Assembly (NCBI GenBank): GCA_003169695.1
Contig: PNAS01000042.1
Location: 24,167-88,166, forward strand
Direction: 5' to 3'
From: Spartobacteria bacterium
GTDB lineage: Bacteria > Verrucomicrobiota > Verrucomicrobiia > Chthoniobacterales > UBA10450
DNA: 64,000 bases
The position numbers were made by a program, and so were the translations under genes. Of this stretch, positions 44,092-52,623 are shown in pieces (the first letter of the stretch is position 1; every line of letters starts with the position of its first letter). The notes beneath the pieces are model-generated. The model had not been told where the DNA came from. It did not search any database and saw nothing but the letters and a program-made list of their open reading frames with translations.

Positions 44092-46167
44092 ATGGCTGAC
44101 GAACGGAAATCTTTAGAGCAACGGGCCCAGATGACCGACATTGAGCGCTTACGGCACTCCGCTGCTCACGTCCTGGCGACCGCCATCCTTAAAATCTGGC
44201 CCGACGCGCAATTCGCCGCGGGTCCACCGGTCGAGAACGGTTTCTATTATGACGTCGAACTGGGTCACCGCATCTCGCCCGAAGATTTCGAGAAGATCGA
44301 GGCCGAGATGAAAAAGGAAACCAAAGCCAACCACGTCTTTGAGCGCGTAGTCTTGCCGCGAGATGACGCATTATCCATGGCCCAACGTGGTCTCCTTGGC
44401 GCCCTTGGTGAGAGATCTAGCCCGAGCAAATTCAAACTCGATATCATCCAAAACATTCCCGAGGGCGAAGAAATTTCCATTTACCGCAACGGCGAGTTTA
44501 CTGATCTCTGCGCCGGCCCGCACGTCATGCGCACCGGCAACATCGGCGCGTTCAAGCTCACGCACGTCGCCAGCGCCTACTACAAAGGCGACGAAAAGAA
44601 CCCGCAGCTCCAGCGCATCTACGGCACTGCCTTCAAGAACAAGACACAGCTCGACGAGTATTTCGCGATGCTCGAGGAAGCGAAGAAGCGCGACCATCGC
44701 AAGCTCGGCAAGGAACTCGAGCTCTTCACCTTCGACGACCAAGTAGGTCCCGGCCTCCCGCTCTGGCTTCCGCGCGGCACCGCAATCATTGAGGAACTCG
44801 AGAAGCTCGCGAAAGAGACGGAGTTCGCAGCGGGCTATGTGCGCGTACGAACGCCTAATCTAGCGCGTGAATCGTTGTACAAAACAAGCGGCCACCTTCC
44901 CTACTACGCGGACTCGATGTTCCCTCCGATGGTGGTCCGAAAAAACGAACAGTTTCGTGTTTTCTGGGAGAACTGGGAAAAAAAGCAGAATCAGCTACAT
45001 GAAGAAACCGTTCCGAATCTGTTTCCGGATCTGAAAGATCCGGACGTGCGCGCCAAGATTAGCGGAATGAGTCCGGATGAAACAAACCGTTGGTTGGAAG
45101 CACGCATTGTGAACATGGGCCAAGAAGCGACTAACGCTTTCAACAAGATGGCGGTCGATAATTTTATCCCGACTTTAATGATGGCTCAGGTCGCTCCGGT
45201 TGAAGATCGATTCTACCTCAAGGCGATGAACTGCCCGCATCACCACAAGCTTTACGCTGCGATTCCGCGCAGCTATCGGGACCTGCCGTTGCGTCTCGCT
45301 GAATACGGGACATGCCACCGCTACGAGCAAAGCGGCGAACTGTTCGGGCTTATGCGCGTCCGTTCGCTCCAGATGAACGACGCCCATATCTACTGCACAG
45401 AAGACCAGTTCGAGTCGGAGTTCCTAGCGGTGAACGAGATGTATCTGAAATACTTCAAGCTCTTCGGGATCGAGAAATACGTCATGCGTTTCTCGACTCA
45501 CGATCCGGCCAAGCTCGGCCAGAAATTCGTTGATAACTCTCAGCTCTGGCTCAAGACCGAAGACATGGTTCGCGGCGTCCTTCAGCGCAGCGGTATCAAC
45601 TATGTCGAGGTGCCCAACGAAGCCGCTTTCTACGGCCCGAAGATCGACGTCCAAGTCTGGAGCGCCATCGGCCGCGAATTCACCATCGCAACCAACCAGG
45701 TCGATTTCGCCCAGCCGAAAAGTTTCGGCCTCGTTTACAAAGACAGCGACAACACGGAGAAGACGCCGCTCTGCATCCACCGCGCGCCGCTCGGCACGCA
45801 CGAACGTTTCATCGGCTTCCTGATCGAACATTACGCCGGCAACTTCCCACTCTGGCTCGCCCCCGAACAGGTCCGCATCCTTCCGATTGGCGACGAACCC
45901 GCGCTTCTCGATTACGCGCGCGCGATTCAGAATGAATTACGCTCCTATCAAGTCCGCGCCGAGCTAGACGCCAGCAGCGATCACATGAAGACGAAGATCG
46001 CGAACGCCGAGCAGATGAAAGTTCATACCATGCTAGTCATCGGCAACCGCGATATGGAAGCCAACGCTGTCAGTCTTCGGGTTCACGGCAAAGGCAATCT
46101 CGGTGCAAAGCCGCGTGACGACGTTATCGCTGACATCCTCGCCGCGATAAAAGAGCGGCGAGCCTAG
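44092..46167 (+). CDS. thrS: Threonyl-tRNA synthetase without TGS domain and with a large inserted segment
   Basis: 691 residues, starting at the ATG at 44092. It begins almost directly at the editing domain (RHSAAHVLATAI, HxxxH; later DLCAGPHV), so the usual ~60-residue N-terminal TGS domain is missing. The class II catalytic core shows motif 1 (GPGLPLWLPRGTAII), then YKTSGHLPYYADSMFP. An extra segment follows at about residues 283-373 (from NEQFRVFWENWEKKQNQLHE to VAPVEDRFY) before YLKAMNCPHHHKLY with zinc ligands. Motif 2 (RLAEYGTCHRYEQSGELFGL) and motif 3 (HRAPLGTHERFIGFL) are intact. An anticodon domain follows. Confidence 0.96.
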   Translation: MADERKSLEQRAQMTDIERLRHSAAHVLATAILKIWPDAQFAAGPPVENGFYYDVELGHRISPEDFEKIEAEMKKETKANHVFERVVLPRDDALSMAQRGLLGALGERSSPSKFKLDIIQNIPEGEEISIYRNGEFTDLCAGPHVMRTGNIGAFKLTHVASAYYKGDEKNPQLQRIYGTAFKNKTQLDEYFAMLEEAKKRDHRKLGKELELFTFDDQVGPGLPLWLPRGTAIIEELEKLAKETEFAAGYVRVRTPNLARESLYKTSGHLPYYADSMFPPMVVRKNEQFRVFWENWEKKQNQLHEETVPNLFPDLKDPDVRAKISGMSPDETNRWLEARIVNMGQEATNAFNKMAVDNFIPTLMMAQVAPVEDRFYLKAMNCPHHHKLYAAIPRSYRDLPLRLAEYGTCHRYEQSGELFGLMRVRSLQMNDAHIYCTEDQFESEFLAVNEMYLKYFKLFGIEKYVMRFSTHDPAKLGQKFVDNSQLWLKTEDMVRGVLQRSGINYVEVPNEAAFYGPKIDVQVWSAIGREFTIATNQVDFAQPKSFGLVYKDSDNTEKTPLCIHRAPLGTHERFIGFLIEHYAGNFPLWLAPEQVRILPIGDEPALLDYARAIQNELRSYQVRAELDASSDHMKTKIANAEQMKVHTMLVIGNRDMEANAVSLRVHGKGNLGAKPRDDVIADILAAIKERRA

Positions 46168-46711
46168 TTCCTATCGATCTTCGGTTCGAGATACGCGAAG
46201 GATTTCAGGACCTCTTTCAACGCTTCGGCGTTCTTACGATAGCTGGCGTCGTCCCGGGCCGAGAGAACGATGTAAGCTACGGCATGAGGTAACTGCACAT
46301 AGGCAATCCGCTCGTATTGGGAATAGGACTTGGCCGGTGCGTACTCGTTCACGAAGTAGGCGTGCCCATCGCCCGTTTTGCCGGATTCGATTTTCTGCTT
46401 GGGAAGGCCATGTACTTTTTCCATCTCCTTGATTGCAGTCGCCACGAACGCCTCCGCGTCGGTGTATTGCGTGCTGGCGATCTTGGCATACATGATCGTC
46501 TTGGCATTGGCCCAGGTCGAACCCTTCGGATAAAGCACGCAGGGCAAACCCTGCTCGACCCCGGCACTGTTATCCAAGACCCAACCCTTAGGCGCACTGA
46601 TGTTGAAGGCCGCCTTCGGTCCGTAAACTACTCCGCCGGGATAAGTGTCCTTCCCCGAACTCAGCGTGCATAGGAATGAAAGGCCGACAAAGCCGATAGA
46701 ATCTTTTTCAT
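46164..46711 (-). CDS. Small secreted protein of unknown function, signal peptide frameshifted
   Basis: From a possible TTG at 46577, 137 residues are open (LDNSAGVEQGLPCVLYPKGS, then AYIVLSARDDASYRKNAEAL near the end). The same frame continues upstream with VVYGPKAAFNISAPKGWV and a hydrophobic FVGLSFLCTLSS, which needs a start. The only good start is ATG AAA AAG at 46711, one base out of frame. One extra A in the run after that ATG would give MKKDSIGFVGLSFLCTLSSG, a proper signal peptide. So the gene is probably 182 residues, with a one-base loss in an A-run. No family recognised. Its stop overlaps the thrS stop. Confidence 0.6.
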
Positions 46712-46754
46712 GATCGTTGTTGGAAATAGCTCATTGCGCTAAGTGATTCCTGCG

Positions 46755-49700
46755 TCAATTGCTCGCAACAGCGTTTAGTTTCAGCTGGTCGTTGAGGTAG
46801 CTAACCAGGTAACGAAGCGGATGCGCGCGGTCCTTGGGGCCTTTTTCCAGAAACTCCTTCAACCGCAGCAGCGCCGGCGGACGTGATCGGATTGCAGTGA
46901 TCAAATCCGCGCGGTACTCCGCTTGCGCGAGATCCGCGAAAATGTTCGCCAGCCGCACGGCTGCTTCCGATTGCAGATCGGGTTTCGATTCGTCGTCCAA
47001 TTGCGCCAGGGTCATATCGAGCGCCTGCCCCCACTCGTGCATCCGCCACAGGGTCATGGCGCGGAGGTTGCGGTTCTCGGCCGCGTACCTTCCATGAGGA
47101 AATTCTCGTTCGTAGTCGTCCAAAGCTCCCAGCACGCGTTTGGAATCGAACGCTTCCCGTTGGTAGGATTTCTGGACAATGTCAAAGTTCTCATCGGCTG
47201 GCACGCTGCCCGGCACTGCAACAGCCACATTGCACACGAAGGGACGCGAAAGCGCCTGGACTGAGCGCGCCAGGACGAAGAGAGTCGCTTCCCGCTTATG
47301 GCTGCGCGGATATTTCTTGAGAAAATCCCGAGCCATTTTTTCCATTCCAGCATAATCGCGCGAAGTGTAGGTGCCTTTGCCGTTGTCTCCTTTCAGATCC
47401 GGGATATCGGTTTCGACGGTAGTCCGGTCCCCTGCCTTCATGCCGATCCGGCTGAACTCAAGATAATCCGCGACCGGCTGCATGATCGGGTTTTTTAGGG
47501 CCGCGTCGATTTCCGAGAAAATATCTTCGTCCGTTTTCCTGGGAGGGATCAGAAGATCGCTCGGTCGATCCCAACCATTGCTCTCCAACACATCGAACCG
47601 GATACCGACGTAAATCTTCACCATCTCCCGTGTGAGATTCGGTTCGGAGAGAAACTGCGCGAGATCGTCCACAAAGTTCGCGCAAGTAGCGTCACCAATG
47701 TCCGCGACATTCTTTCTAACCGAGGTGTCCAGCTCGCGAACCTCCATCGCCATCGTCGCTGGCTCCGCGACGACGGCTTTCTCCGGCAACCGCGCAACGC
47801 GTTTCGTGATGTCGTTCCAGACGCGTCGATCCTGGCCTTCTGAATTTTTCTGCCCGAAGGCGCCGAAATCATCGTAGGGGTAACCGAGAATATTCGCGTC
47901 GCGCTTGGATGACGTGTCGTAGCTCTCGTCCTCGGGCTTGGGCGCCGGCGGAAAGCTCCAGTAGGCGGCGAGCCGTTTCGCTTCGATGGAATCCGGAGCT
48001 TCCGTGCGCAACTTCTCGTAAATCTCGCGGGAAACCGTTTCGCCTTTTATTTCTCGCGCCAACTGCTCCGCATAATCCGAAGCCGCGGCAATTTTCGGCA
48101 TCGCCTCCAAAGCTTTCCACCGCGCCTGCGCCCCGATTGGAGTTCCGGGCCGGGCCCGCGCCGCGCTCAACCACCAGCGCGAGGCATGTCGCAATTCATC
48201 CCGCTCCTCGAGTTCGGAGTCGACATTCTTGAGGCGCAGCGATCGGCCGTTCGCACGGCGCCGCAACGCATCCAACCCACCATAGCGCCTGAGAAAATGC
48301 ACCTTTGTTTCGAGCGGCGCGCGCAATAGTTTGCCGCGCGCCTCGGCCCAGGCGTTTCCGAGCCGCAACATATCTTCGGCCTTCTCCTGTGGCGGCCCAG
48401 CAGCGGCCTTCGTCAGGGCGTCGAGGTTTGCCGCGATGAGCTTGAACTCATCCGGGGACAGGAACTTTTTCGCTGCGGCAAAATCTTCCTGCGCCAGATA
48501 GCGTTGCGCGATGACCGAACGAAACTCCTTTTTGCTTTTATCATCGAAGCTTGCATCGTCGACCGCCGTGGCCAATTCCGTCAGAGGAGCAAAATTCAGA
48601 AGCGTATCGATCGCTTGCTGGATCTGGTCCAGATCAGCGCCGGTGATGTTCGGATAGACCGAGCTTTTCTCCAGGTCCCAATCCTCCTCGCTCTCTGGGT
48701 AAGTCTCGCCAGTCGTGTAACGTCCATCTTCGAACTCAAGAGTGTTGGAATTGTCGACTGTTTCCTGTTCGGGTTCCGTCTCCGTGTCCTCCTCTGTTTT
48801 CGAATCGTCCTCGTTCTCGGTGCTTGCTTCCGGTGTCGCGTCGCTCGTGCTCGGCGGAACGAGCAAATGCTTCAGCTCGACCACGGCTGCGCCGGCCTGA
48901 TGATTATCCTGCAGCGCGAAGGCAAGACGAAGACGGACCCCAGGAGCCATGAGCGATTCGGGGAAATTGCCAAGAAGTTTTTGATAGGTTTCAATTGCCT
49001 CCGCCGCTTTGCCCGCTCGCTGCAACGCTAGCGCCCGCACCATCAGCAGATCGTCGCTGCGCTCGAGCTCAGCCGGCGCCAGATTCGTCAACTGCAACGC
49101 CTGTTCCTGGTTTCCGGTGGCGCTCGCGGCCTGCGCCAGCATCGCTAGATATCGCGGCTGCCAGTCGCCTGATTGGTAGATTTGCTTTTGCTTCACCACT
49201 TCCGCCGCAATCCGGGGCAGGATCGTTCGCCTCCATTTCCTGACGTCGGCGGGTTGATCGTATTTGCCATCGTAATTCTTCGCTTCCGGAGCGCTCAGCA
49301 CCAGATAGGTGAATCCCATCGCGATGCGCGGATGCCGGGCGATCAACGCAAACGCCGCTGTGCTGTCGGTTTTCTCAGCGACGCGCACGAGGCATTTCTC
49401 GCACATGAAGGCCGCCGATTTGATCGTCTCGGGATGTCCAGGCGTTTCTGCCTGCGCGATGTAATATTCGAGCGCTTTGAAGTAGTTTTCCCCATCAAAA
49501 GCAAGCGCGCCCAACCAACCGAGGGCGTCCGCCTCAAAACGGCCATGCGGATATTGCTTCCGGTAACGCTCGAACATCTCCGCGGCTTTTTTTCGCGCGG
49601 GGGAGCGCTCGTTCGCCTGCTCTTCGGTCCGCTCGTCCTGCGATTCAATACCGCGCCGTGATTCCGAAAACGCACAGCGCGCTTGCATGAAGAGCGCGAT

Positions 49701-50360
49701 CTCCGCGCGCGGATGCCTGGGAAATTCTTTCACCACGCGTTCGAACCAGGATCGGCATTCCACGCGATCGCCGTGCTTGTAACTCGAAGCCCCAACAAGA
49801 TAGAGCCAGTGCGCTCTCAGCGGACCGGACACTCCCTTCATCTTCTGTTCCAGATTCTGTCCCAGTGCAGTCGACTTCGCCGATTCCTTCTCCTCCTCCG
49901 CGCTTTTCGTTTTTGCTGGAGACATCAGCAGACTCTTGTTCTCAATGCGCCATTTGATATAATCCGCGGCCGCCGTCTTGTTGTCGGCCGAACCCGTCAG
50001 CACATCGCGCACGTCGTGAAGAAGATTGCACCAGTCGCCCCCGCTGGAGTAATGCTGACGCGCCTGCGCCAACAGGTCGTCCGCGACAGCGACTAATGGC
50101 GCCGCCGGTTCACGGCGAAGACGCTCCGAGAGTTTCAGGACTTCCGCGTCGAAATCGGGTGGCTCTGTGTCGGCAGGAGGCGCGGTCGTTTCGAGGAAGA
50201 TTTCGCCGAGTGATTTGCCGGGCAGAAAATCGAGCGAATCGCCCAGAGACGGCGCCGGCTCGTCAAAAGAACCGCCGCCCGTCGCGTAGACCGGGATAAC
50301 GGGCGCCTGCGCAAAAAGAACGGCAATCGCAGCGAGAAGGGTTATTCGATTTTTTTCCAT
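46755..50360 (-). CDS. Very large secreted TPR-like protein
   Basis: 1201 residues with a signal peptide (MEKNRITLLAAIAVLFAQAP, cleavage near YATGG). It is almost wholly helical with repeated TPR-like hairpins: YLVGASSYKHGDRVECRSWF, MFERYRKQYPHGRFEADALG, YLAMLAQAASATGNQEQALQ, MVRALALQRAGKAAEAIETY and the C-terminal VLGALDDYEREFPHGRYAAE. A strongly acidic linker (about 515-580; NEDDSKTEEDTETEPEQE) divides two helical halves. No enzymatic motif. It overlaps the end of the DUF3142 gene by 19 bases, so the pair is co-translated. Probably an extracytoplasmic scaffold; role unknown. Confidence 0.8.
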   Translation of the reverse strand: MEKNRITLLAAIAVLFAQAPVIPVYATGGGSFDEPAPSLGDSLDFLPGKSLGEIFLETTAPPADTEPPDFDAEVLKLSERLRREPAAPLVAVADDLLAQARQHYSSGGDWCNLLHDVRDVLTGSADNKTAAADYIKWRIENKSLLMSPAKTKSAEEEKESAKSTALGQNLEQKMKGVSGPLRAHWLYLVGASSYKHGDRVECRSWFERVVKEFPRHPRAEIALFMQARCAFSESRRGIESQDERTEEQANERSPARKKAAEMFERYRKQYPHGRFEADALGWLGALAFDGENYFKALEYYIAQAETPGHPETIKSAAFMCEKCLVRVAEKTDSTAAFALIARHPRIAMGFTYLVLSAPEAKNYDGKYDQPADVRKWRRTILPRIAAEVVKQKQIYQSGDWQPRYLAMLAQAASATGNQEQALQLTNLAPAELERSDDLLMVRALALQRAGKAAEAIETYQKLLGNFPESLMAPGVRLRLAFALQDNHQAGAAVVELKHLLVPPSTSDATPEASTENEDDSKTEEDTETEPEQETVDNSNTLEFEDGRYTTGETYPESEEDWDLEKSSVYPNITGADLDQIQQAIDTLLNFAPLTELATAVDDASFDDKSKKEFRSVIAQRYLAQEDFAAAKKFLSPDEFKLIAANLDALTKAAAGPPQEKAEDMLRLGNAWAEARGKLLRAPLETKVHFLRRYGGLDALRRRANGRSLRLKNVDSELEERDELRHASRWWLSAARARPGTPIGAQARWKALEAMPKIAAASDYAEQLAREIKGETVSREIYEKLRTEAPDSIEAKRLAAYWSFPPAPKPEDESYDTSSKRDANILGYPYDDFGAFGQKNSEGQDRRVWNDITKRVARLPEKAVVAEPATMAMEVRELDTSVRKNVADIGDATCANFVDDLAQFLSEPNLTREMVKIYVGIRFDVLESNGWDRPSDLLIPPRKTDEDIFSEIDAALKNPIMQPVADYLEFSRIGMKAGDRTTVETDIPDLKGDNGKGTYTSRDYAGMEKMARDFLKKYPRSHKREATLFVLARSVQALSRPFVCNVAVAVPGSVPADENFDIVQKSYQREAFDSKRVLGALDDYEREFPHGRYAAENRNLRAMTLWRMHEWGQALDMTLAQLDDESKPDLQSEAAVRLANIFADLAQAEYRADLITAIRSRPPALLRLKEFLEKGPKDRAHPLRYLVSYLNDQLKLNAVASN

Positions 50361-51769
50361 TCGGAGTCTTCAGGTGCGTTGCGAATCCGATAGCGAATCT
50401 GATCAAAATTCGCGCTGCGTGCGAGTTGAATCAATCCGATTCGCAACGATTGCCGGGCACGCAGGTGACTGAACCAGAACGTGAGGCGCGTCGCCAGCGG
50501 CACCGCCACCGCCCGCCGCGCGCCTTCCGGATCGACGTGCCCAAGCACCCGCCAAAAATCTCCTTCCTGCGCATCGCGAAAAATTGCCGCGGGCGCATCC
50601 AACTCCAATGCATATCCGCGATCGAGATCGCCGTTGCTATTCGCGCTGGAAAGCCGTGGCTCCAGGTCCGCATCGCTCTCGTTCACCAGCTCGAGTTGCG
50701 GCGGCGTTCCTGTTTTTCGAAAAACGAGATGCGGCGTCGCCTCCAGGTGCTCAAGCTGCCGAAGCGACCATCCACTCGGTGCGCTCGAGTCGGGCAGCCG
50801 GAAAAAGACCAGCCCGCGCGCGCTCGTCTTTTTCGCCTGATCGATCACACGAATCAGCCCGGCGCGATCGGGCCAGCGCACAGCGAGAAGCTGATCCGCC
50901 TTCACCGGCGTGTTTGTCACGCGCGTCGAAGCCCGCGCCTGAAAGACCGTTACTCCAAGCGCGGTTGGTCGAAGCGTTGCGAGCGATTTGTTGAAACAGA
51001 GATCGTCCCAGCTCCAGTCCCGAATATGACCGCGCGATTTTCCAGAGGGATCGAAGAGCGTTACGCGCGCGAAAGACGGAAGCCCCGCGCGCCAGGCTAT
51101 CTGGCACTGGCTCCACTCCGTGAGCGATATCTCCAGCTTCTCCGGGACAAGCAGCGGCAGCGGGGCCGCTCCTTCGACAGTTGGGTCGGGCTCGAAGTCG
51201 TAAAGCATCGGCAACAGCTCATCGACGCTGCTCTCGAGAACGCGCAACACCGGGTTGCGACTCCAACCTGGCAGCGCCGTAATGCTAAGCCTCGGGACAA
51301 GCGCGTGAATTTTCTTCAGCGCGGCCGCGTACTCTTCGACAAGACGGTCGGGCGCATCGTAATCGAGTTGCAGTTCATCCGCGCCCTTCGTCACTGCGGA
51401 GAGTACGCCGAGCATTGACTCGAGGGACGTTTGCGAAAAAGGCGATCTCTCGCGTGACTCCAGCCGAACGACAGGGACGAACCGCAGATTTCCCGCGCTC
51501 GCGCCTGGTAACGCAAACCGCGCTTTCCACCGCCACGTTTCACCCACATTCTCGAGCTCGCCCGTCTGCCAGTAAATCGTCCGCACGCCCTGCGCGGAAA
51601 GTTCAGCACGCTCCGTCTCGGATAACGGTTCGCTTCGCTGCCACACCCAAAATGCCGTATCGAATGCGCTCGCCGAAGACCAGAGCAGGGTCACCGCAGC
51701 CGCGATCGTCGCTTCGTAAAATCCGCGGCGGAATTTCGATTTCGTGGTGATAACACGGACCTTATTCAT
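50342..51769 (-). CDS. DUF3142 domain-containing secreted protein
   Basis: 475 residues from the ATG at 51769 (MNKVRVITTKSKFRRGFYEA), with an N-terminal hydrophobic segment ending SASAFD, likely a signal peptide. The DUF3142 pattern is clear: AFWVWQRSEPLSETERAELS, then GVRTIYWQTGELENVGETW, ADELQLDYDAPDRLVEEYAA and ITALPGWSRN. The fold resembles a TIM-barrel glycosidase-like domain (about 30-340) with a C-terminal beta-rich part. No catalytic assignment. It precedes the giant TPR protein with a 19-base overlap. Confidence 0.85.
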   Translation of the reverse strand: MNKVRVITTKSKFRRGFYEATIAAAVTLLWSSASAFDTAFWVWQRSEPLSETERAELSAQGVRTIYWQTGELENVGETWRWKARFALPGASAGNLRFVPVVRLESRERSPFSQTSLESMLGVLSAVTKGADELQLDYDAPDRLVEEYAAALKKIHALVPRLSITALPGWSRNPVLRVLESSVDELLPMLYDFEPDPTVEGAAPLPLLVPEKLEISLTEWSQCQIAWRAGLPSFARVTLFDPSGKSRGHIRDWSWDDLCFNKSLATLRPTALGVTVFQARASTRVTNTPVKADQLLAVRWPDRAGLIRVIDQAKKTSARGLVFFRLPDSSAPSGWSLRQLEHLEATPHLVFRKTGTPPQLELVNESDADLEPRLSSANSNGDLDRGYALELDAPAAIFRDAQEGDFWRVLGHVDPEGARRAVAVPLATRLTFWFSHLRARQSLRIGLIQLARSANFDQIRYRIRNAPEDSEWKKIE

Positions 51770-51867
51770 CGCGACGCGAAGCGGCGGCATCCTCGCAAAA
51801 CTGTTTCGCCATCGCAATCATTGCCTTCGCCAAAACGGTCGGCGGGTGGTCGATAACCAAATTGAGA

Positions 51868-52484
51868 ATGATGAAAACGTTAACTGGTAAAATCCTCGTC
51901 CTCTCCACCGCTCTCTGTGGTAGCGCGCTCGTGCTCACCTCCGCACAGACCACGACGGACAAGGACACCAGGAAAGAGGAAGCAGAGCTCGAGAAACAAA
52001 AGCGCGAACTTGAGAAAAAGAGCATTGATCTCCAGCGCAAGGAACTTGATCTCGAAAAGGCAAAACACGAGCTGCAATACCAGGAAACCGACAAATCGAT
52101 GAGCATGAATCTCGCGGGCGATGTGCTTTTCGATTACAACAGAGCCGCCTTGAAGCCTGCCGCCGAGGAAGCGCTGCAAAAGGTCGCAGTCTTCCTCTCA
52201 TTCTTTCCGGAAAGCAACGTGACCGTGGAAGGCTACACCGATTCGAAAAGCGGCAAGGCGATCAACCTGGAACTCTCGCGTGAACCTGCGACCTCCGTGA
52301 AAAATTGGCTGGTCGAGAATGGCGGAGCGGTCCCGACACACATTTCCGCGAAAGGATTCGGCGAGGAAAACCCGGGGTCGCACCGAACACAAATCCAGAT
52401 GGCAGCGATAACATCGTTGGGCGGGCCAAGAACCATCGTGTCACCATCATCGTGGATAAACCCGTCACATCGCCAACGCCGTAA
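51868..52484 (+). CDS. OmpA-family peptidoglycan-binding protein, C-terminus frameshifted
   Basis: From the ATG at 51868: signal peptide (MMKTLTGKILVLSTALCGSA), a charged coiled coil at about 32-72 (EKQKRELEKKSIDLQRKELD), then an OmpA C-like domain (LAGDVLFDYNRAALKPAAEE, NVTVEGYTDSKSGKAINLEL, HISAKGFGEENP). After the GAAAACCCGGGG run near 52367-52380 the called frame turns random and ends at 52575. The other frame gives VAPNTNPDGSDNIVGRAKNH and RVTIIVDKPVTSPTP, the proper OmpA end, stopping at 52482-52484. So a one-base indel in CCCGGGG breaks the last strand. It may be a sequencing error. Confidence 0.85.
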
Positions 52485-52623
52485 CGCGTCCTTTTCATGT
52501 TGCCTTTCGGCGCGCGGCTTGTCGCTTCGGCCATCGATCCGAAACCTGCGTAGGACGGGGACACGACCCGCCTAAGCCCCGCAAACCGCCGGCTTGGCTC
52601 ATCTGATGGGGATTATGGAGCGG

